DNA of 64,000 bases, from assembly GCA_020698575.1 (NCBI GenBank), contig CM036255.1:18094501-18158500 (forward strand), given 5' to 3'. The translations under genes and the position numbers were made by a program. The notes under the pieces are model-generated. The model made no database searches. It was given only the letters and a program-made list of their open reading frames with translations, and was not told the DNA's origin. This DNA comes from Bostrychus sinensis (lineage: Eukaryota > Chordata > Actinopteri > Gobiiformes > Eleotridae). Shown piece after piece: positions 36,290 through 47,856 of this stretch (positions within the stretch are counted from its first letter, which is position 1; each line of letters begins with the position of its first letter).

Positions 36290-36530
36290 AACTGTCAGCT
36301 TCCTCCCACCATCCAAAGACATGCACGTGTAAGGTGAATTGACTCTAAATTGCCCATACTGAATGAATGTAAGAGTGAATGGTTGTGTGTCTCTGGGTCA
36401 GCCCTGTAACTAACTGGCCTTTGCCCAGGGTGTGCCCTGCCTAAGGCCCATAGTTGCTGGGATAGGCTCCAGCCACTTACGACCCCTAAGCTGAATAAGT
36501 GGAAGACGAGAAATGATAAGCCTTCTGTTT
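36290..36530 (+). repeat. Family-D SINE, body and tail part
   Basis: CCTCCCACCATCCAAAGACA, GACTCTAAATTGCCCATACT, TAACTGGCCTTTGCCCAGGG, GTTGCTGGGATAGGCTCCAG and CTAAGCTGAATAAGTGGAAG in the same order as 28972 (plus) and 57934 (minus). The tRNA head is absent and the GAAT tail degraded. Confidence 0.7.
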
Positions 36531-37758
36531 TCATGTAGCGGCCAAACTACCCACAGTACACTTGGGCACTGCAGTTGAAAACACAAATAAAATAAAGATA
36601 CTTGTTTGCTTCCTGGTGTATTCTCTGATAGGAGCCATCAAAATGAATACAGTGTCTTAATTTATCTTAGTTTAATGATCTGAACCCTCCAAATCAAGCA
36701 AATGTTTACCCAAATCAATCCTATCTCATCAATCATAAGTTTAATGCAGTACTTTCTGTGTTGTAAACTGAACAACCAACTTAGGGACAAGAGGGTCTAA
36801 TTCTTTGTTTGGAAGTGAATGAGAATTAAGAGCAACTAGCCAGGCTACTTTAAATTCCTAAAACATATAGCCAGTCAAAATGACTATTAGTTCTTTACAA
36901 AAGAAAAAAAATGAATAATATAATTCAGCTACCTTCCCAGATACTTCACTCTGCATCAAGACATATTATTACCTGATCTTGTTAAAACATGTATCGAATC
37001 ATCAGGTTTTCACACAGCTATTTACAAGATAAATACAAATGCTGATAGTGAAATCAAATAATAGGACCAAAAAATGGCTATGTTGCTGCTTAACTGACTT
37101 GTGGCAGAAATTACATGACTGTAATTCAACCCAAAGAATAAAAGTGTCATGTTTATGTATAACAGGAGCAGTATGGAACATGCTGGTTGTCAATGCCTTC
37201 TTCTGCACATCTTCCTCTGGGAGCTGCACACACATCTACTCACTTCAAATCAAAGGCCCATCTCGCAGCCATAACAACATGTGCAGTGGCCTGGCAGTCC
37301 GCTCCTTGAAATACGAGCCACGGGCATCTCTCCTTCACACACACTCTGGTCCAGCGCACAGCAGCCGTGCCAAACCAACATCTGATTCACTGTAACTTGA
37401 GATTTACAATGAACTATAGCCCAGATCACTGCTCCTACACCCCCTTCACTTGGAAACATCAACATACCTTCATTCAGAAAGGATACATTCATGCACTGGA
37501 CTTTACACAGCTAGGAACAAAGCAATCAGGAAGTTATGTCATACAAAGAGATAAATATCTAGAAATATGCATGTTTTCGAGGCTTGAAAATATGCAAGTG
37601 TCATTTTGGACAAAATACAATTATCAAATGAAAACTTATGACTTCTCTATACTGCCAAAATATCACAGTAATATTACAAATATGAGTTATTGACCATAGG
37701 CCAAGCAGCTATCTCTGACCTTAGGATTTAGTCAGTACCAAAAGGCCGTAAAATTCTA

Positions 37759-38011
37759 CACTGTAAAACCCAATGGTGTATATACTACTAAAATAAGTTA
37801 TTCTTCTTAAGTCGAGAAATAACAAACCCATATTCAAAACAGTAGTATTTCAAAGTTTCCATTTAGAATTCGTAAATTAAATGCATTTAAGTAACCTTAT
37901 CAAAATGGTACTATTGAAATAATTATATGAAGTTAAATAGTTTGTCTTAATAAACTTGATTTGGGGCAATCGATTACCCAATTTGTTTGGTCTGAATTAA
38001 CTTTTACAGTG
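37759..38011. mobile_element. CACTGTAAAA-ended MITE
   Basis: 253 bases bounded by CACTGTAAAACCC and CTTTTACAGTG (inverse match over 10 bases), flanked by TA on both sides. The interior is AT-rich with partial self-complementarity (AAATAAGTTATT / GAATTAACTT). Common fish MITE plan; autonomous parent not determined. Confidence 0.65.
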
Positions 38012-38403
38012 TATTAAGAAACAGCATGTAAATTTGGAGCAAAAAAGGTAATGTGACTTTTTTTCCATATAAAAGGGCTCTGTGCCTGTAAATATTTTTG
38101 CTTTTAGAACTTTTTTTTATAGCTTTTTTTTCTTTTTTCCTTTCCTAAAAACTAACTCAAATCTAACCATCCAATCAATCTTGCTAACAGACAAACCGAC
38201 ACTGGCAAAAAAAAAAAAAAACATAACCCCCTTTGCTTTTGGGATTTTTTTTAAAGGAAATGTCTGACCAAATTAGTGCCCGCAGTATATTCACAGGACC
38301 ACAGTTATTTTTTAGGTATAGTTGGTAGTTTTTACTTTAAGAGAAGGTGCTGTCTATAATTTCTTCATTTAGCATTCAGTGTTCAGTTTACTCAAAATAA
38401 ACA

Positions 38404-38460
38404 AATAAATAAATAAATAAATAAAAATAAAAAATAAAAAACAACAACAAACAAACAAAA
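38404..38460. repeat. (AAAT)n/A-rich low-complexity tract
   Basis: AAATAAATAAATAAATAAAT followed by AAAAATAAAAAACAACAACA. Simple sequence. Confidence 0.9.
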
Positions 38461-39104
38461 AACAAAACTGGCACTAAATTCACGCTGCATATTATTAGGA
38501 AAATGAACTTGTGATTACATCTTGAACTGTGTTGCGGTATCTGAACGGGAAAAAAAAGCTGTTCAAATGCACTCACCATTAAGTAAAAAAAATAATTTCA
38601 TGTTTAGCATTTGCATTTGATTTACATTAATTTGTGGCAGATCCAGAGACCTCACAGCGTGTGTTCACCACAGAAGATACAGGGAGGGAGAACCCAAATT
38701 TGTGATATCGCCTCAACTTTAAAAATGTATAAAAAACTGTAGAGAAGCTTCAGAGGACTCTGGTGTTAGCTGCATGAATAAACTTTCATTAGCAAGACCA
38801 ATGAAGACATCATAATGAGTGGTTGCTGACATTCAAAGCAGTGCGGATCAAAGGGAGGAGCAGAACTGTGCTCAAGAAATTGCCTTTACAAAGAATATCA
38901 CTCAATCCCAAAGACGCTTTTCTATGGGTATTATGAAATACAAGACACTGGCAGGCCAGGCTCCCAAGAGGTAGTTTTGATGGGATGTGAAATATCTAAA
39001 ATGTTGAAACTTTTACTGTTCAAAAGTCTTCAATAGGTTTTCAAGAAAGGAACAAAGAAAGGTGTAGCAATGTACAAAAATACACACAATTGGTAAAAAA
39101 AAAC

Positions 39105-39345
39105 TAGAAGCATAAACCTCTGCCAAAGCACTAGTCCTATGTTGCAGTGATAAAGATAGAGTGCACTCAAACTAGTTCAGGGGTAAATGCTCTTTCTATT
39201 GAGCCACAAAACTCTAAGAATCTACTATTACTATAATTTGTTCTTTTAGTGACTGACGATATCTTCGGTCTATATCTCAAAATGGTAAAGAGCCCCTTTA
39301 AACGCTCCCTGATCTAAAATTTGATCTGGATCCACACCAAAATGA
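39105..39345 (-). repeat. Family-B SINE-like repeat (reverse)
   Basis: AACTAGAAGCATAAACCTCT, GCCAAAGCACTAGTCCTATG, CAAACTAGTTCAGGGGTAAA and TGCTCTTTCTATTGAGCCAC are the reverse complement of the consensus; CTGGATCCACACCAAAATGA at the right also recurs. Confidence 0.65.
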
Positions 39346-39526
39346 ATAATATTGCCCATTTTGCCTTTGGCTCATTGATGACCTTTCTGGAATTTTTCAT
39401 ACAAAAAATACAAAGACAACATTCTATATTTATTACAGTAATGTTATTTAACATAATTTTTCCTCAGTAAACTGTTTTTCCATTGTTTTGTGTGTCATGA
39501 GTCTCCTGGAAACCCCCTCTCACATA

Positions 39527-41006
39527 CAGTAGCAAGAAAAAGTATGTGAACCCTTTGGAATTACTTGGATTTCTGCATGATTTGGTCATAAAATGTGATC
39601 TGATATTCATCTAAGTCACAACAATAGACAAACACAGTCTGCTTAAACCAATTCTGCGAAACAATTATATGTTTTTATATTTTTATTGAACATTTGTGTA
39701 AACATTTACAGTGCAGGATGGAAAAAGTATGTGAACCTTTGGATTGAATAACTGGTTGACCCTCCTTTGGCAGCAATTTTGGACCTTTCCTCTTGTCTGG
39801 CGTGAATCACTCTTTTGAGGTCATTCCACAGCATCTTAATTGGATTAAAGTAAAGACTCTGACTGGGCCACTCCAGAAGGCATATTTTCTTCTGTTGAAA
39901 CCATTCTGTTGTTGATTTGCTATGCCTTGGGTTGTTGTCCTGTTGCATCACCCATCCTCTGTTGAGCTTCAGTTGGTGGACAGATGGTCTTAAGTTTTCC
40001 TGCAAAATGTTTTGATAAACTTGGGAATTCATTTTACTGTCGACAATAGCAATCCGTCCAGGTCCTGAGGCAGCAAAGCAGCCCCAAACCATGATGCTCC
40101 CTCCACAAGACTTCACTGTGGGGTTGAGGTTTTGATGTTGGTGTGCTGTGCCTTTTTTTTTATCCACACATAGCATTGTGTGTTTCTTCCAACTCAACTT
40201 TAGTTTCATCTGTCCACTAGAATAGTTTGCCAGTAGCGCTAAGGAACATCCAGGAGCTCTTTTGCAAACTTTTGAGACGTGCAGCAATATTTTTTTGGGA
40301 CAGCTGTGGCTTCCTCTGTAGTGTCCACCCATGAAGTCCATTCTTGTTTAATGTTTTGCCTATTGTAGATTTGTCAACACAGATGTTTGAATGTGCCAGA
40401 GATTTCTGTGAGTCTTTAGCTGACACTCTAAGATTCTTTTTCACCTCACTGAGCATTCTACGCTGTGCTCTTGCAGTAATTTTTACAGGACAGTCACTCC
40501 TAGGGAGAACTGCAACAGTGCTGAACTTTCTCCATGTATAGACATTCTGTCATACCGTGGACTCATGAACATCAAGGCTCTTAGAGATACTTCTGTAACC
40601 CTTTCCAGCTTTATGCAAGACAACAATTCTTAATTGTAGGTCTTCTGAGAGCTCTTTTGTGTGAGGCATGGTTCACATCAAGTAATGCTTCTTCAGAAGA
40701 GCAAAACTGGTGTTTTTTAGTGGGTAGAGCTACTTTAATCTACACCTCCAATCTTCAAACATGATTAGGTTGGCTGACACCTAACTCCAATTAGCTCTTG
40801 AAGAAGTCATTAGCCTAGGGGTTCGCATACTTTTTCCATCCTGCATTGTGAATGTTTACATAAATGTTTTTTTGCAGCATTCATTTAAGCAGACTGTGTT
40901 TGTCTATAGTTGTGACTTAGATGAAGATCGGATCACATTTTATGACCAAATCATGCAGAAATCCAATTAATTCAAAAGGGTTCACACATACTTTTTCTTG
41001 CAACTG
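39527..41006 (-). mobile_element. Tc1-like transposon with IR/DR ends (inactive)
   Basis: 1480 bases flanked by TA at 39525-39526 and 41007-41008. Inverted arms of ~190-220 bases (39527-~39745 and ~40816-41006) each carry two direct repeats: outer AGAAAAAGTATGTGAACCC (39535) and inner TGGAAAAAGTATGTGAACCT (39719), and their counterparts at 40821-40848 and 40975-41006. This IR/DR plan is that of the Sleeping Beauty, Frog Prince and Passport group. The minus-strand transposase gene is broken (see the pseudogene entry). Confidence 0.93.
39706..40669 (-). pseudogene. Tc1-family transposase pseudogene
   Basis: Starts MPHTKELSEDLQLRIVVLHK at 40669, the paired-like DNA-binding N-terminus. It continues RSISKSLDVHESTV, ITARAQRRMLSEVKK, WTLQRKPQLSQKN and WTDET, then GGSIMVWGCFAASGPGRI, VMQQDNNPRH and NPIKMLWNDLKR, ending near 39706. 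Damage: TGA at 40552-40550, TAG at 40219-40217 just before WTDET, and a frameshift in the A-run near 40155. The catalytic D of WTDET and the D of QQDN remain; the usual E of NPIE is K (39837-39835). The element cannot make active DDE transposase; its ends could still act as substrate for a related enzyme. Confidence 0.93.
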
Positions 41007-42575
41007 TAGCGCTGGTAGCCAACTCAAAACCATCGAGAGCCATAACATTTTCCTTTAATGCAGCAAATAAAGAATGGATTGAGTGTATGAGGCTGATCAC
41101 GTATGGATTAGCACAGATGATCCAGTCATTAAGAGCCAACACTATTATTGCCAAGAGCCATAGCATGTCTAATCATCTGTATTTGCTAGCTACTAATTAG
41201 CTGATTACTCATTAGGATGTTCACTTGCTTGATGGTGAAAACAGCTTTCTGGTACGCTGTTGACAATTCCCTTTTTCAAAACACACTAGAAGAGACAGAC
41301 AGTATAAGAGCTAAACAGGGCGTGGTGTACACTATCTGGGCATTTAGCCAAAGCCTTGTGTGAGCTACTTCCTCATTCAGACGGACAGTTGCAGCTGTGT
41401 TGATCATGCTTTCATCTGGTCGGAAATGCAGTGCATGAAGTGGATTGATGCTGTTAGACTGAGCTTAACCTTAAGTGAAAACCTTTATTTAGTTTTAAAA
41501 TACAGCATAAGATACCATAAATCAATGGTTGTATTTTATTCATAAGCCACAAAAGACATTATTAGTGCCGATTTCAAACGTCAGATTCATTCTTTAAAGG
41601 ATGCTATACCATTGCGAAATAAGGCCAAAGATACAAACTTCAACCATGCGAATAAGACAATATGTTCGAGCATACCAGGGTGGTATTGGTAACTTAGTTA
41701 GCAACAAGAAAAGCATAGAAAATAGAGACCGGACTGTGATTAGTTACTGTGATGACTGAGCAAAGCTAGCAGTCATTTACCAGGGCAGCTTGTGTGGACA
41801 AGGGTTTTACAACGTCAAGCCCTGTACATTAAAGAAAGACAATGCCAGATGAATTCAAATCCAAAATCACCTGAGAGCATAAAACATTTTGCAAATTAAG
41901 GTTTTTATGAGAGGTGGGAAAATTATTGCGATAAATTGCCGCAGTGCGTTAATTGAAATTATATTTCGACGACACTGACAGAGGCAGCAACACGTGCACC
42001 GCGCGAGCGTAGAAGACGACACATTTCCGTTTCTATCCACCAGGCCCGTTCCAGATGAGCCAGACTTGTGCAGTTTCGATCAGTGTTAGTCTGTGCGCAG
42101 TGCTCAGGTTAGATTTGTGTCCGACTTGTTCCCGACTTGCTCTGACTGTCATGAGTGCGACGGGCACCGTGAGATCCAAACGAGGCCAGCGCCTGAGCCG
42201 CCGCAGTTCATCAGGAGCAACTGCGGAGGCTGCACAGCTCAGTGCATGATGGGAAAACGCACACCTGTCAGCGGTGAACGGACAGGTGATTGGATCTGAG
42301 TTTAGTGCTGATCAGAAATGTAACGCACGGCACTTCACTGCCCTCCTCTCCTTCTTACCCCGCCTCTTTTTAAAAAAAAATACAGATTAAAGTTACAGTT
42401 TTGACCTGGATAAACCAACACACACGAGAAGTGGATTTCGGGCGTGATGATGCGTGATCTGAGCCACAAACTGTCCGACTTCAGTACAGGCGTATTTCCT
42501 CTCCTCTCATTGCGGCCGTGCACTCTCGTTCACAATCCAGGTGAGGCGCAGTTCATCTCAAACAAGCCTAATGCA

Positions 42576-43247
42576 CAGTGTTGCCAGATTGGGCGGTTTT
42601 CCGCCCAATTGGGCTACTTTTGCTCTCTGGCGGAAAAAAATAGCGTTGGGCGGGTGTATAATATTTGGGCTATTTTTAGACTTATGGGGCGGGATTTTGA
42701 AAATGTAAAATAAACTTATTTTAATAATATTTGTAAATTTTCTGATCAATAATTGTATATATTTGCTGGTTATTAATGAATAAAATTCATTTGTAAAATA
42801 GAAGTAGTAATATTAGTGTCATTAGTTGTCAATCACATGTCTAAAAGTAAACACTCTGCAGCCCCGTGAGCGCAGACGGGCCAACAGTGTTTCCTCTCAA
42901 GCTTGGAGTTTTAGCGTTTAGCAACCTGCCGAAGTGGAGGAAATACAAGAAATTGTACAGGAAGGAGACTGACCCAGAGCTAAAAATGTGGATCGCCCCT
43001 CTCCCCAAGGAGTGCAAGCATGTGAGAGAGCATTTTGTATTTCTGATTACACTCATCGTGGAGTTTATTACTTTTTCCATTGGCAGTTGTGAAGTTTTGT
43101 GTGCTCAAAATATGCTATTTCATATGTATTACAGTTTTAACATTAAGATTGTAGAATGGTTGTGATTTGGGCGGGGTTTTATCGCGTTTGGCGGGTTTTA
43201 CGTTATATTTGGAAACTGGAAACTGTCAGTCAGATCTGGCAACCCTG
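42576..43247 (+). mobile_element. Inner hAT element with perfect target duplication
   Basis: 672 bases. Termini CAGTGTTGCCAGATTGG and, reversed, CAGGGTTGCCAGATCTG (14 of 17 match). Flanked by CTAATGCA at 42568-42575 and 43248-43255. The frame at 42920-43025 reads WRKYKKLYRKETDPELKMWI then APLPKECKHVREH, the start of a hAT transposase N-terminal domain (dPElk-W motif); the rest is deleted. Subterminal GGGCGGTTTTCCGCCCAATT and GGCGGGTTTTACG motifs are likely transposase sites. Confidence 0.9.
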
Positions 43248-43347
43248 CTAATGCAACAAGTGAACGAGCTAAAGCAACATGAGTGACCAAAAAGACACAT
43301 TGCTAAATGGATAATTCTGCTTCAAATCATCACCAGACAGCAATATA

Positions 43348-43416
43348 GACAAAACAAAAGTTATGTGCAGTCTATGCAAGGATGAGTTCAATTACCACTT
43401 GAGTAACACCATTTCA
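43348..43416 (+). pseudogene. hAT transposase BED zinc-finger remnant
   Basis: Twenty-odd codons with C-x2-C (VMCSLCKDEF) and a following His, the first half of a BED finger, ending at TAG (43417-43419). The C-terminal half of the finger and the rest of the transposase are missing. Confidence 0.6.
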
Positions 43417-44894
43417 TAGTATTTACACTGTTGTGAACCACAACAATTGTTATTAATTGAAGAATTAAACTTATTTTTGTTAAAGTTCTAAAAGAGATTA
43501 CACATGCTTTTTTAGGTAAGTTTTGTGTATTTGTTGGTTGTACCTTATTTAGGCAAACTTTGTCTGAGTTACAGCTCTCAAAGAGACTATTAATTTATTT
43601 TCTTTGCAAGTTTTGTTTGCATTGCACAAGTTTACAGTAAAGTATGTGAAGGTTAATTCAAAATAAATGTTCTAAATTTACAATTTTGTGTTTGTACGTG
43701 AATTCATAATACAATTAATCACGATTAATAACTGGTACTTATTAATTGCGATTAATCGCGATTAATTTTTTCAGATTTGCGATTAATTAGTAAATTTTTT
43801 TTTATCGATTCCCGGCCCTAGTTTTTATTTTTAAAATATGACGTTTATATTATTTGTAACTAATTTTAAAATGCACCTTAAAATAAGCTGACAGAAACCC
43901 ATCTATTGTCTGATGTAAGGAATTTGTGGTTCATAGGACAAAGCATTTCCACTTAAACTAGAAGTGGTATGAGTCCAGGTCTGTGCACAAAATTTTTACA
44001 ATGGTGCGTTTAAAGATTGTTTACAATTAAGAAGCCTCTTTTTGTCTGCCCTCTCTATTGTTGAGTCCTGTTTCAGCATCTCATTCTTGCATGTACTGGT
44101 GGACAGTTGCAGCTGTTGAGCATGTTTTAATCTGCATGTCCGTCCACCGCGCTTATGCCTTTGTCTTCTCTGCTCCATAAAACCTCAGAGAGCTTTTTCT
44201 TTACTACAAATGGATGACAATAACCCGCCGACACGCAGTGCAGCTCTCTTGTCAAATGTAGTTTAGTCAGTGTACGATTTCATTACATGACTGGGAGTGC
44301 GCCCTCTCGCAGCCCGTCTTTGTGTTTTCTCCAGTATCACAGAAAGCCTCCTATCTCGACACCGCTCTTTAGCCTAGTTATCGTCGGCACGTCCCAGTGC
44401 AGGGAGCTCACACAAACACAAAAACAATGGCAGAAACACTGGTAATTGGATCATGTATGCAAACAGGGACACCAGGCACAAAGCTAATAGGGCCACTTAC
44501 ATGTAACACAAAGCCACACAAATGCATAGACAAGATTTGGAAATCCCCTGAGGCTGTCTACCCCCATACCCATCAGTTAAAATTTAATGTTAATATATCA
44601 TCTCGCTGACACTGTGACAGTACAGTGAATAATGAAATATTGAAAACAATCATAGTATATTCATGTTTTTTGTAGAGCATGAAAACTTTGAAGGCAGCTG
44701 CTCATATGATGGCTAATTGTTCACATGCTGCACACTACCAGACAGCTACAGTAGATGTAGGAGTTTTGTAAGATGCAATTCATAGCAATTTAAATGTATA
44801 TAATTTACAGTACTGTGCCAGTCTTAGGTTTTTGAAGAAAGGCAATGTACAAAAAAAAGGTGTATGCATGTACAAAATGCACAAAATTACAAAA

Positions 44895-45065
44895 AATAAA
44901 AACTAGAAGCACTTAGACCTCTGCGTAGACCTCTGCCAAAGCACTGGTCCTATTTTGCAATGGTAAACACATAGTGCCAAGAACATGGACTCCAACTGAA
45001 AGATCTTCTAGTTAAGGGCTCTTTCCATTGAGCCACAAAACCCTTATATCTCAAAATGGTAAAGA
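44895..45065 (-). repeat. Family-B SINE-like repeat (reverse)
   Basis: AAACTAGAAGCACTTAGACC, CTCTGCCAAAGCACTGGTCC, TATTTTGCAATGGTAAACAC and GGGCTCTTTCCATTGAGCCA; also TATCTCAAAATGGTAAAG, shared with the copy at 39105. Confidence 0.7.
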
Positions 45066-45439
45066 AACTTCATAAAAAAAATAAAAATATAAATTCTGTA
45101 TTAAAGCACTCTTAACTGCATTTTTCACATCTCAGTAAAACCTTTGCAGAGTATTACTATATGTCATTTATATTTTATGTTATTTTGTGTATTTTAGATA
45201 TTATTGATATTTTTGCTTGTGTTTATTTCAAGTGTGCTTTTAGTATGTGCAACTAAGCTACTGTGACCACATAATACCCCTTAAAGAAGAATAAAGTTGA
45301 GTCAAGGTCTAATCTTTGAAATTACTCTTAACAAGGCGAGGCAGACTATGCCTAGTGCTGGTGAGGAGTGATAAATGTGAAAGAATCTTCAGGTAGCTTA
45401 ATGTATGTGTTTATATAGCAAAAAAAGGCTGGAGGCTAC

Positions 45440-45870
45440 ACACAGCAGATCTCCTGTGTGGATGTCAACTTGACGTATATAAGTTCTGATTCCTTCTCAT
45501 TTCCCAGCCACAAAGACGGGAATTAACCCCTTGAGCGACGGAGATGGGGAGAAAATGACTGGGGCGCTCTCTCGGCTGTACTTTACCTTTTAATGCGGCT
45601 TTTGATTGACGCACACAAGCACACTTGAGCGCTGCCCTAGATTTGCTCTATAGGTTGGGGTTCCCACTTATATCGTCACCCTTTAGGCTCGGGGTGACGC
45701 ACACACACATACACACTCAATGGTTATGTCTGAGATTGACGTTAAAGGTTGGAGGTCCCATTTATGTACCAGCCTCTGGGCTAGTCCCGCTGCGCTAACA
45801 GGGTTTCCCTTTGTTTAGATTGACTCTGTATGAGATGATTGAATGACAGGTGGAAACATATCTGAGGGTT
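45440..45870. promoter_or_regulatory. Candidate conserved non-coding region
   Basis: Repeat-free and GC-richer than its surroundings (GACGGGAATTAACCCCTTGA, TTTAATGCGGCTTTTGATTG). Two similar phrases, AGGTTGGGGTTCCCACTTAT (45653) and AGGTTGGAGGTCCCATTTAT (45747), form an imperfect ~95-base spaced duplication. No coding frame. Confidence 0.25.
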
Positions 45871-46077
45871 TTAAACTGAAAACACATATATTCCTACCAC
45901 TATACACACAGTTGTGACTTCCGCATTGGATTTTATTGCAAAGTGTAGTTATGTTAAAGATACCTGGCGTATGTAAAAGAAATGCAGACATTAACTCCCA
46001 AATGGTAGTGCATGAAAGAGGTGGTTAGTTGAAGTTGGACCAAGCTAAATCATGTTGAGCGAAAATCTTTCAAAATC

Positions 46078-46195
46078 CAGTGTACTCATTGTGCCAGTCC
46101 CAAGTCCAAATAAAAGAAGAGGGTGTGCCAGGAAGGGCATGTGAATCACTGCACACTAGTAGATGATTTACTGCGGCGAATGCAGAAGCCTAAAA
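46078..46195 (+). repeat. Family-A interspersed repeat
   Basis: CCAGTGTACTCATTGTGCCA, GTCCCAAGTCCAAATAAAAG, GTGCCAGGAAGGGCATGTGA, CACTGCACACTAGTAGATGA and TTTACTGCGGCGAATGCAGA; the middle AAAACC section is deleted. Confidence 0.7.
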
Positions 46196-46204
46196 GAAAA
46201 ATAT

Positions 46205-46285
46205 AGATATAAGGGCTCTGTGGGTCAATGGATGGAGCATTTACCCCAGAACTAGAAGATCACTGGTTCACATTTACTTCTATTA
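46205..46285 (+). repeat. Family-B SINE head
   Basis: CTCTGTGGGTCAATGGATGG, AGCATTTACCCCAGAACTAG and AAGATCACTGGTTCACATT: a tRNA-like A box (TGGGTCAATGGATGGAGCA) and B box (GGTTCA). Confidence 0.65.
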
Positions 46286-46932
46286 ATAGTTTGTTTACAA
46301 CAGGGAAGCTTCATTTACACTGTCCTCTCCATTTTTGATCTGTGTTTCAGCATCTTATTCTTCCATTTAACTGTCAATGTTTTGAACTAATCCCATGCGA
46401 CGGCTCTAATGTTCAATGCAGTGTTTTTTTTTTTTATTATTACTTCAGAACAGGGCTTGAGTCAAAGACATACCGTCAAAAGATATTTCTGAACAAAAGG
46501 ATGAACAGCAACTCAGTCTTCTTTTCTTTAGGATACATAGCTTTGTATACTACAGACGGCTAGACTTAAAGAGCAGCAATATAGACGCATTTGAAGGATA
46601 TTTGAACCTAGGGACTGCAATATACCTGGATTATAGAAGAAAAATGCTGCAGACATATATAAGAAAGTGATAGTTAATGATAAAGACATCTCCAGATTGC
46701 AAAGGGAGATGATGAGGTTGGCGAAGGGGATAACCTACTCCCACACAGAGTAGAGTGATGGGCTTCCCTTGAATTGATGTTGCCGTACGCCTTAATGAGC
46801 CCAGGGATTTCTGGGGTCTCGCAGCGCCGAGCTTCTCATTTGGCCTTTTGAATGTGTATGTGCAAATATGTCGCTTTGTGTGTCAGACATTTACAAAACA
46901 CCAAGCATGTATGCAACACAAAGTGATGCCCT

Positions 46933-47256
46933 GGCCACATTATTAGGTACACCTGTTCTAATGCTCACATGGCGATGTCAGCAATTTAGGTTTATATTGA
47001 ACGTGACATGGACTGGTCTGAGTATTTTAGAAATTACTGATAAACTGGAATTTTTACACGCAACCATATCTTTAAATAAGGAGAGGTCTGAGAAAAAGAA
47101 AAATCCAGTGAGAAGCAGAGAAAATGCCTTACTGATGCCAATGGTGAACGTCCTAAAAAAATGTATGTCTAACAATTGTTTTCCATTTAATGAGAGGAGG
47201 TATAATACATTTACAGGCAACAGTGTATAAGCATGCCTAATAAAGTGGCTGGTGAT
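46933..47256 (+). mobile_element. Tc1/mariner deletion derivative, family N
   Basis: Ends GGCCACATTATTAGGTACAC and, reversed, CACCAGCCACTTTATTAGGC. The interior retains AACGTGACATGG, GACTGGTCTGAGTATTTTAG, AAATTACTGATAAACTGGAA and CACGCAACCATATCTTTAAA, a transposase helix-turn-helix coding remnant. The catalytic region is deleted. Unrelated in termini to family M. Confidence 0.85.
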
Positions 47257-47856
47257 CATATATAAATGTATGGGGAGAGCGGGCAGGGCAGAAACACTGG
47301 GGCGTGGGCTGCTGATGCAAACAAAAGACCATCTATGAGAGTCACGACGACCTTTAGCGTGGTAAATACTCCCCCCTCTCGTGGCTCTTTCTTCTGCTAC
47401 TGTGGTCTTCTTCTCACCTGCCACGCTCCATCTTCTGCCTTCATCACTCTCCCTCATGTTGGATAAACAAGGTCCATCCATTAGCTGTAGTAGCAGAGGC
47501 ACGGCAAACAAAAGGAAGTGACTGGAGAAATGAGCTATCAGAGCGGCGTGTCAGGTGTGCTGTAAGTGATGAGCGCAACAGTGTGGAGCAGCAGAAAAAC
47601 ATGAAAGCATGTCTTTTTTCCTCTGTCCGTGACTGCTATGGCCCCCTCCTGGCTCGCGCTAGTCTGGAGTGTTTGTGTTGTTTGTGTTAAAGGAGAAAAT
47701 ACTACAAGGTACACATCTACAGCTCTGACATTGGGTTTATGGAGTTCACCTCACATGTACCATATGTGATTCTTTGTTTCAACTAACACAACCAAGATGG
47801 ACTGAAATGAGCTAGACAATAAACAATGCAGGAAAAAAAATACCTAAAAACTGAGC

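Larger units (their letters stand above)
29366..39526. other. Presumed large 5' intron of znf704, part 1
   Basis: No exon could be supported. Phase shows that more coding exons lie to the right, but no in-phase match to the znf704 N-terminal region was found. Holds the family-C element (30880-31180), LINE tail (33076-33529), family-A repeat (34578), poly(C) tract (35369), SINE (36290) and MITE (37759). Confidence 0.4.
41909..43820. mobile_element. Outer hAT element, interrupted by a second hAT
   Basis: Ends GAGAGGTGGGAAAATTATTG and, on the other strand, TAGGGCCGGGAATCGATAAA; TIR match over about nine of the first twelve bases. Flanked by a perfect 8-bp duplication GTTTTTAT (41901-41908 and 43821-43828). 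The interior near the right end codes a BED-finger start, DKTKVMCSLCKDEFNYHLS (43348-43404), typical of hAT transposases, then stops. TAATCGCGATTAAT repeats lie at 43735-43770. Deleted and non-autonomous. Confidence 0.85.

Noticed and set aside
42866..43165. 99-residue plus-strand open frame as a host gene
   Set aside because: It lies wholly inside the inner hAT element and matches a hAT transposase N-terminus.
43996..44178. Basic 60-residue frame MEQRRQRHKRGGRTC, considered as a znf704 N-terminal exon
   Set aside because: The phrase TTTCAGCATCTCATTCTT and neighbours recur near 46330, so it is part of an interspersed repeat, and phase to 29365 cannot be shown.
47266..47511. Open frames up to 177 residues around 46978-47511
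   Set aside because: Cover a Tc1 deletion derivative and unique DNA; no domain, no conserved composition, no splice logic.
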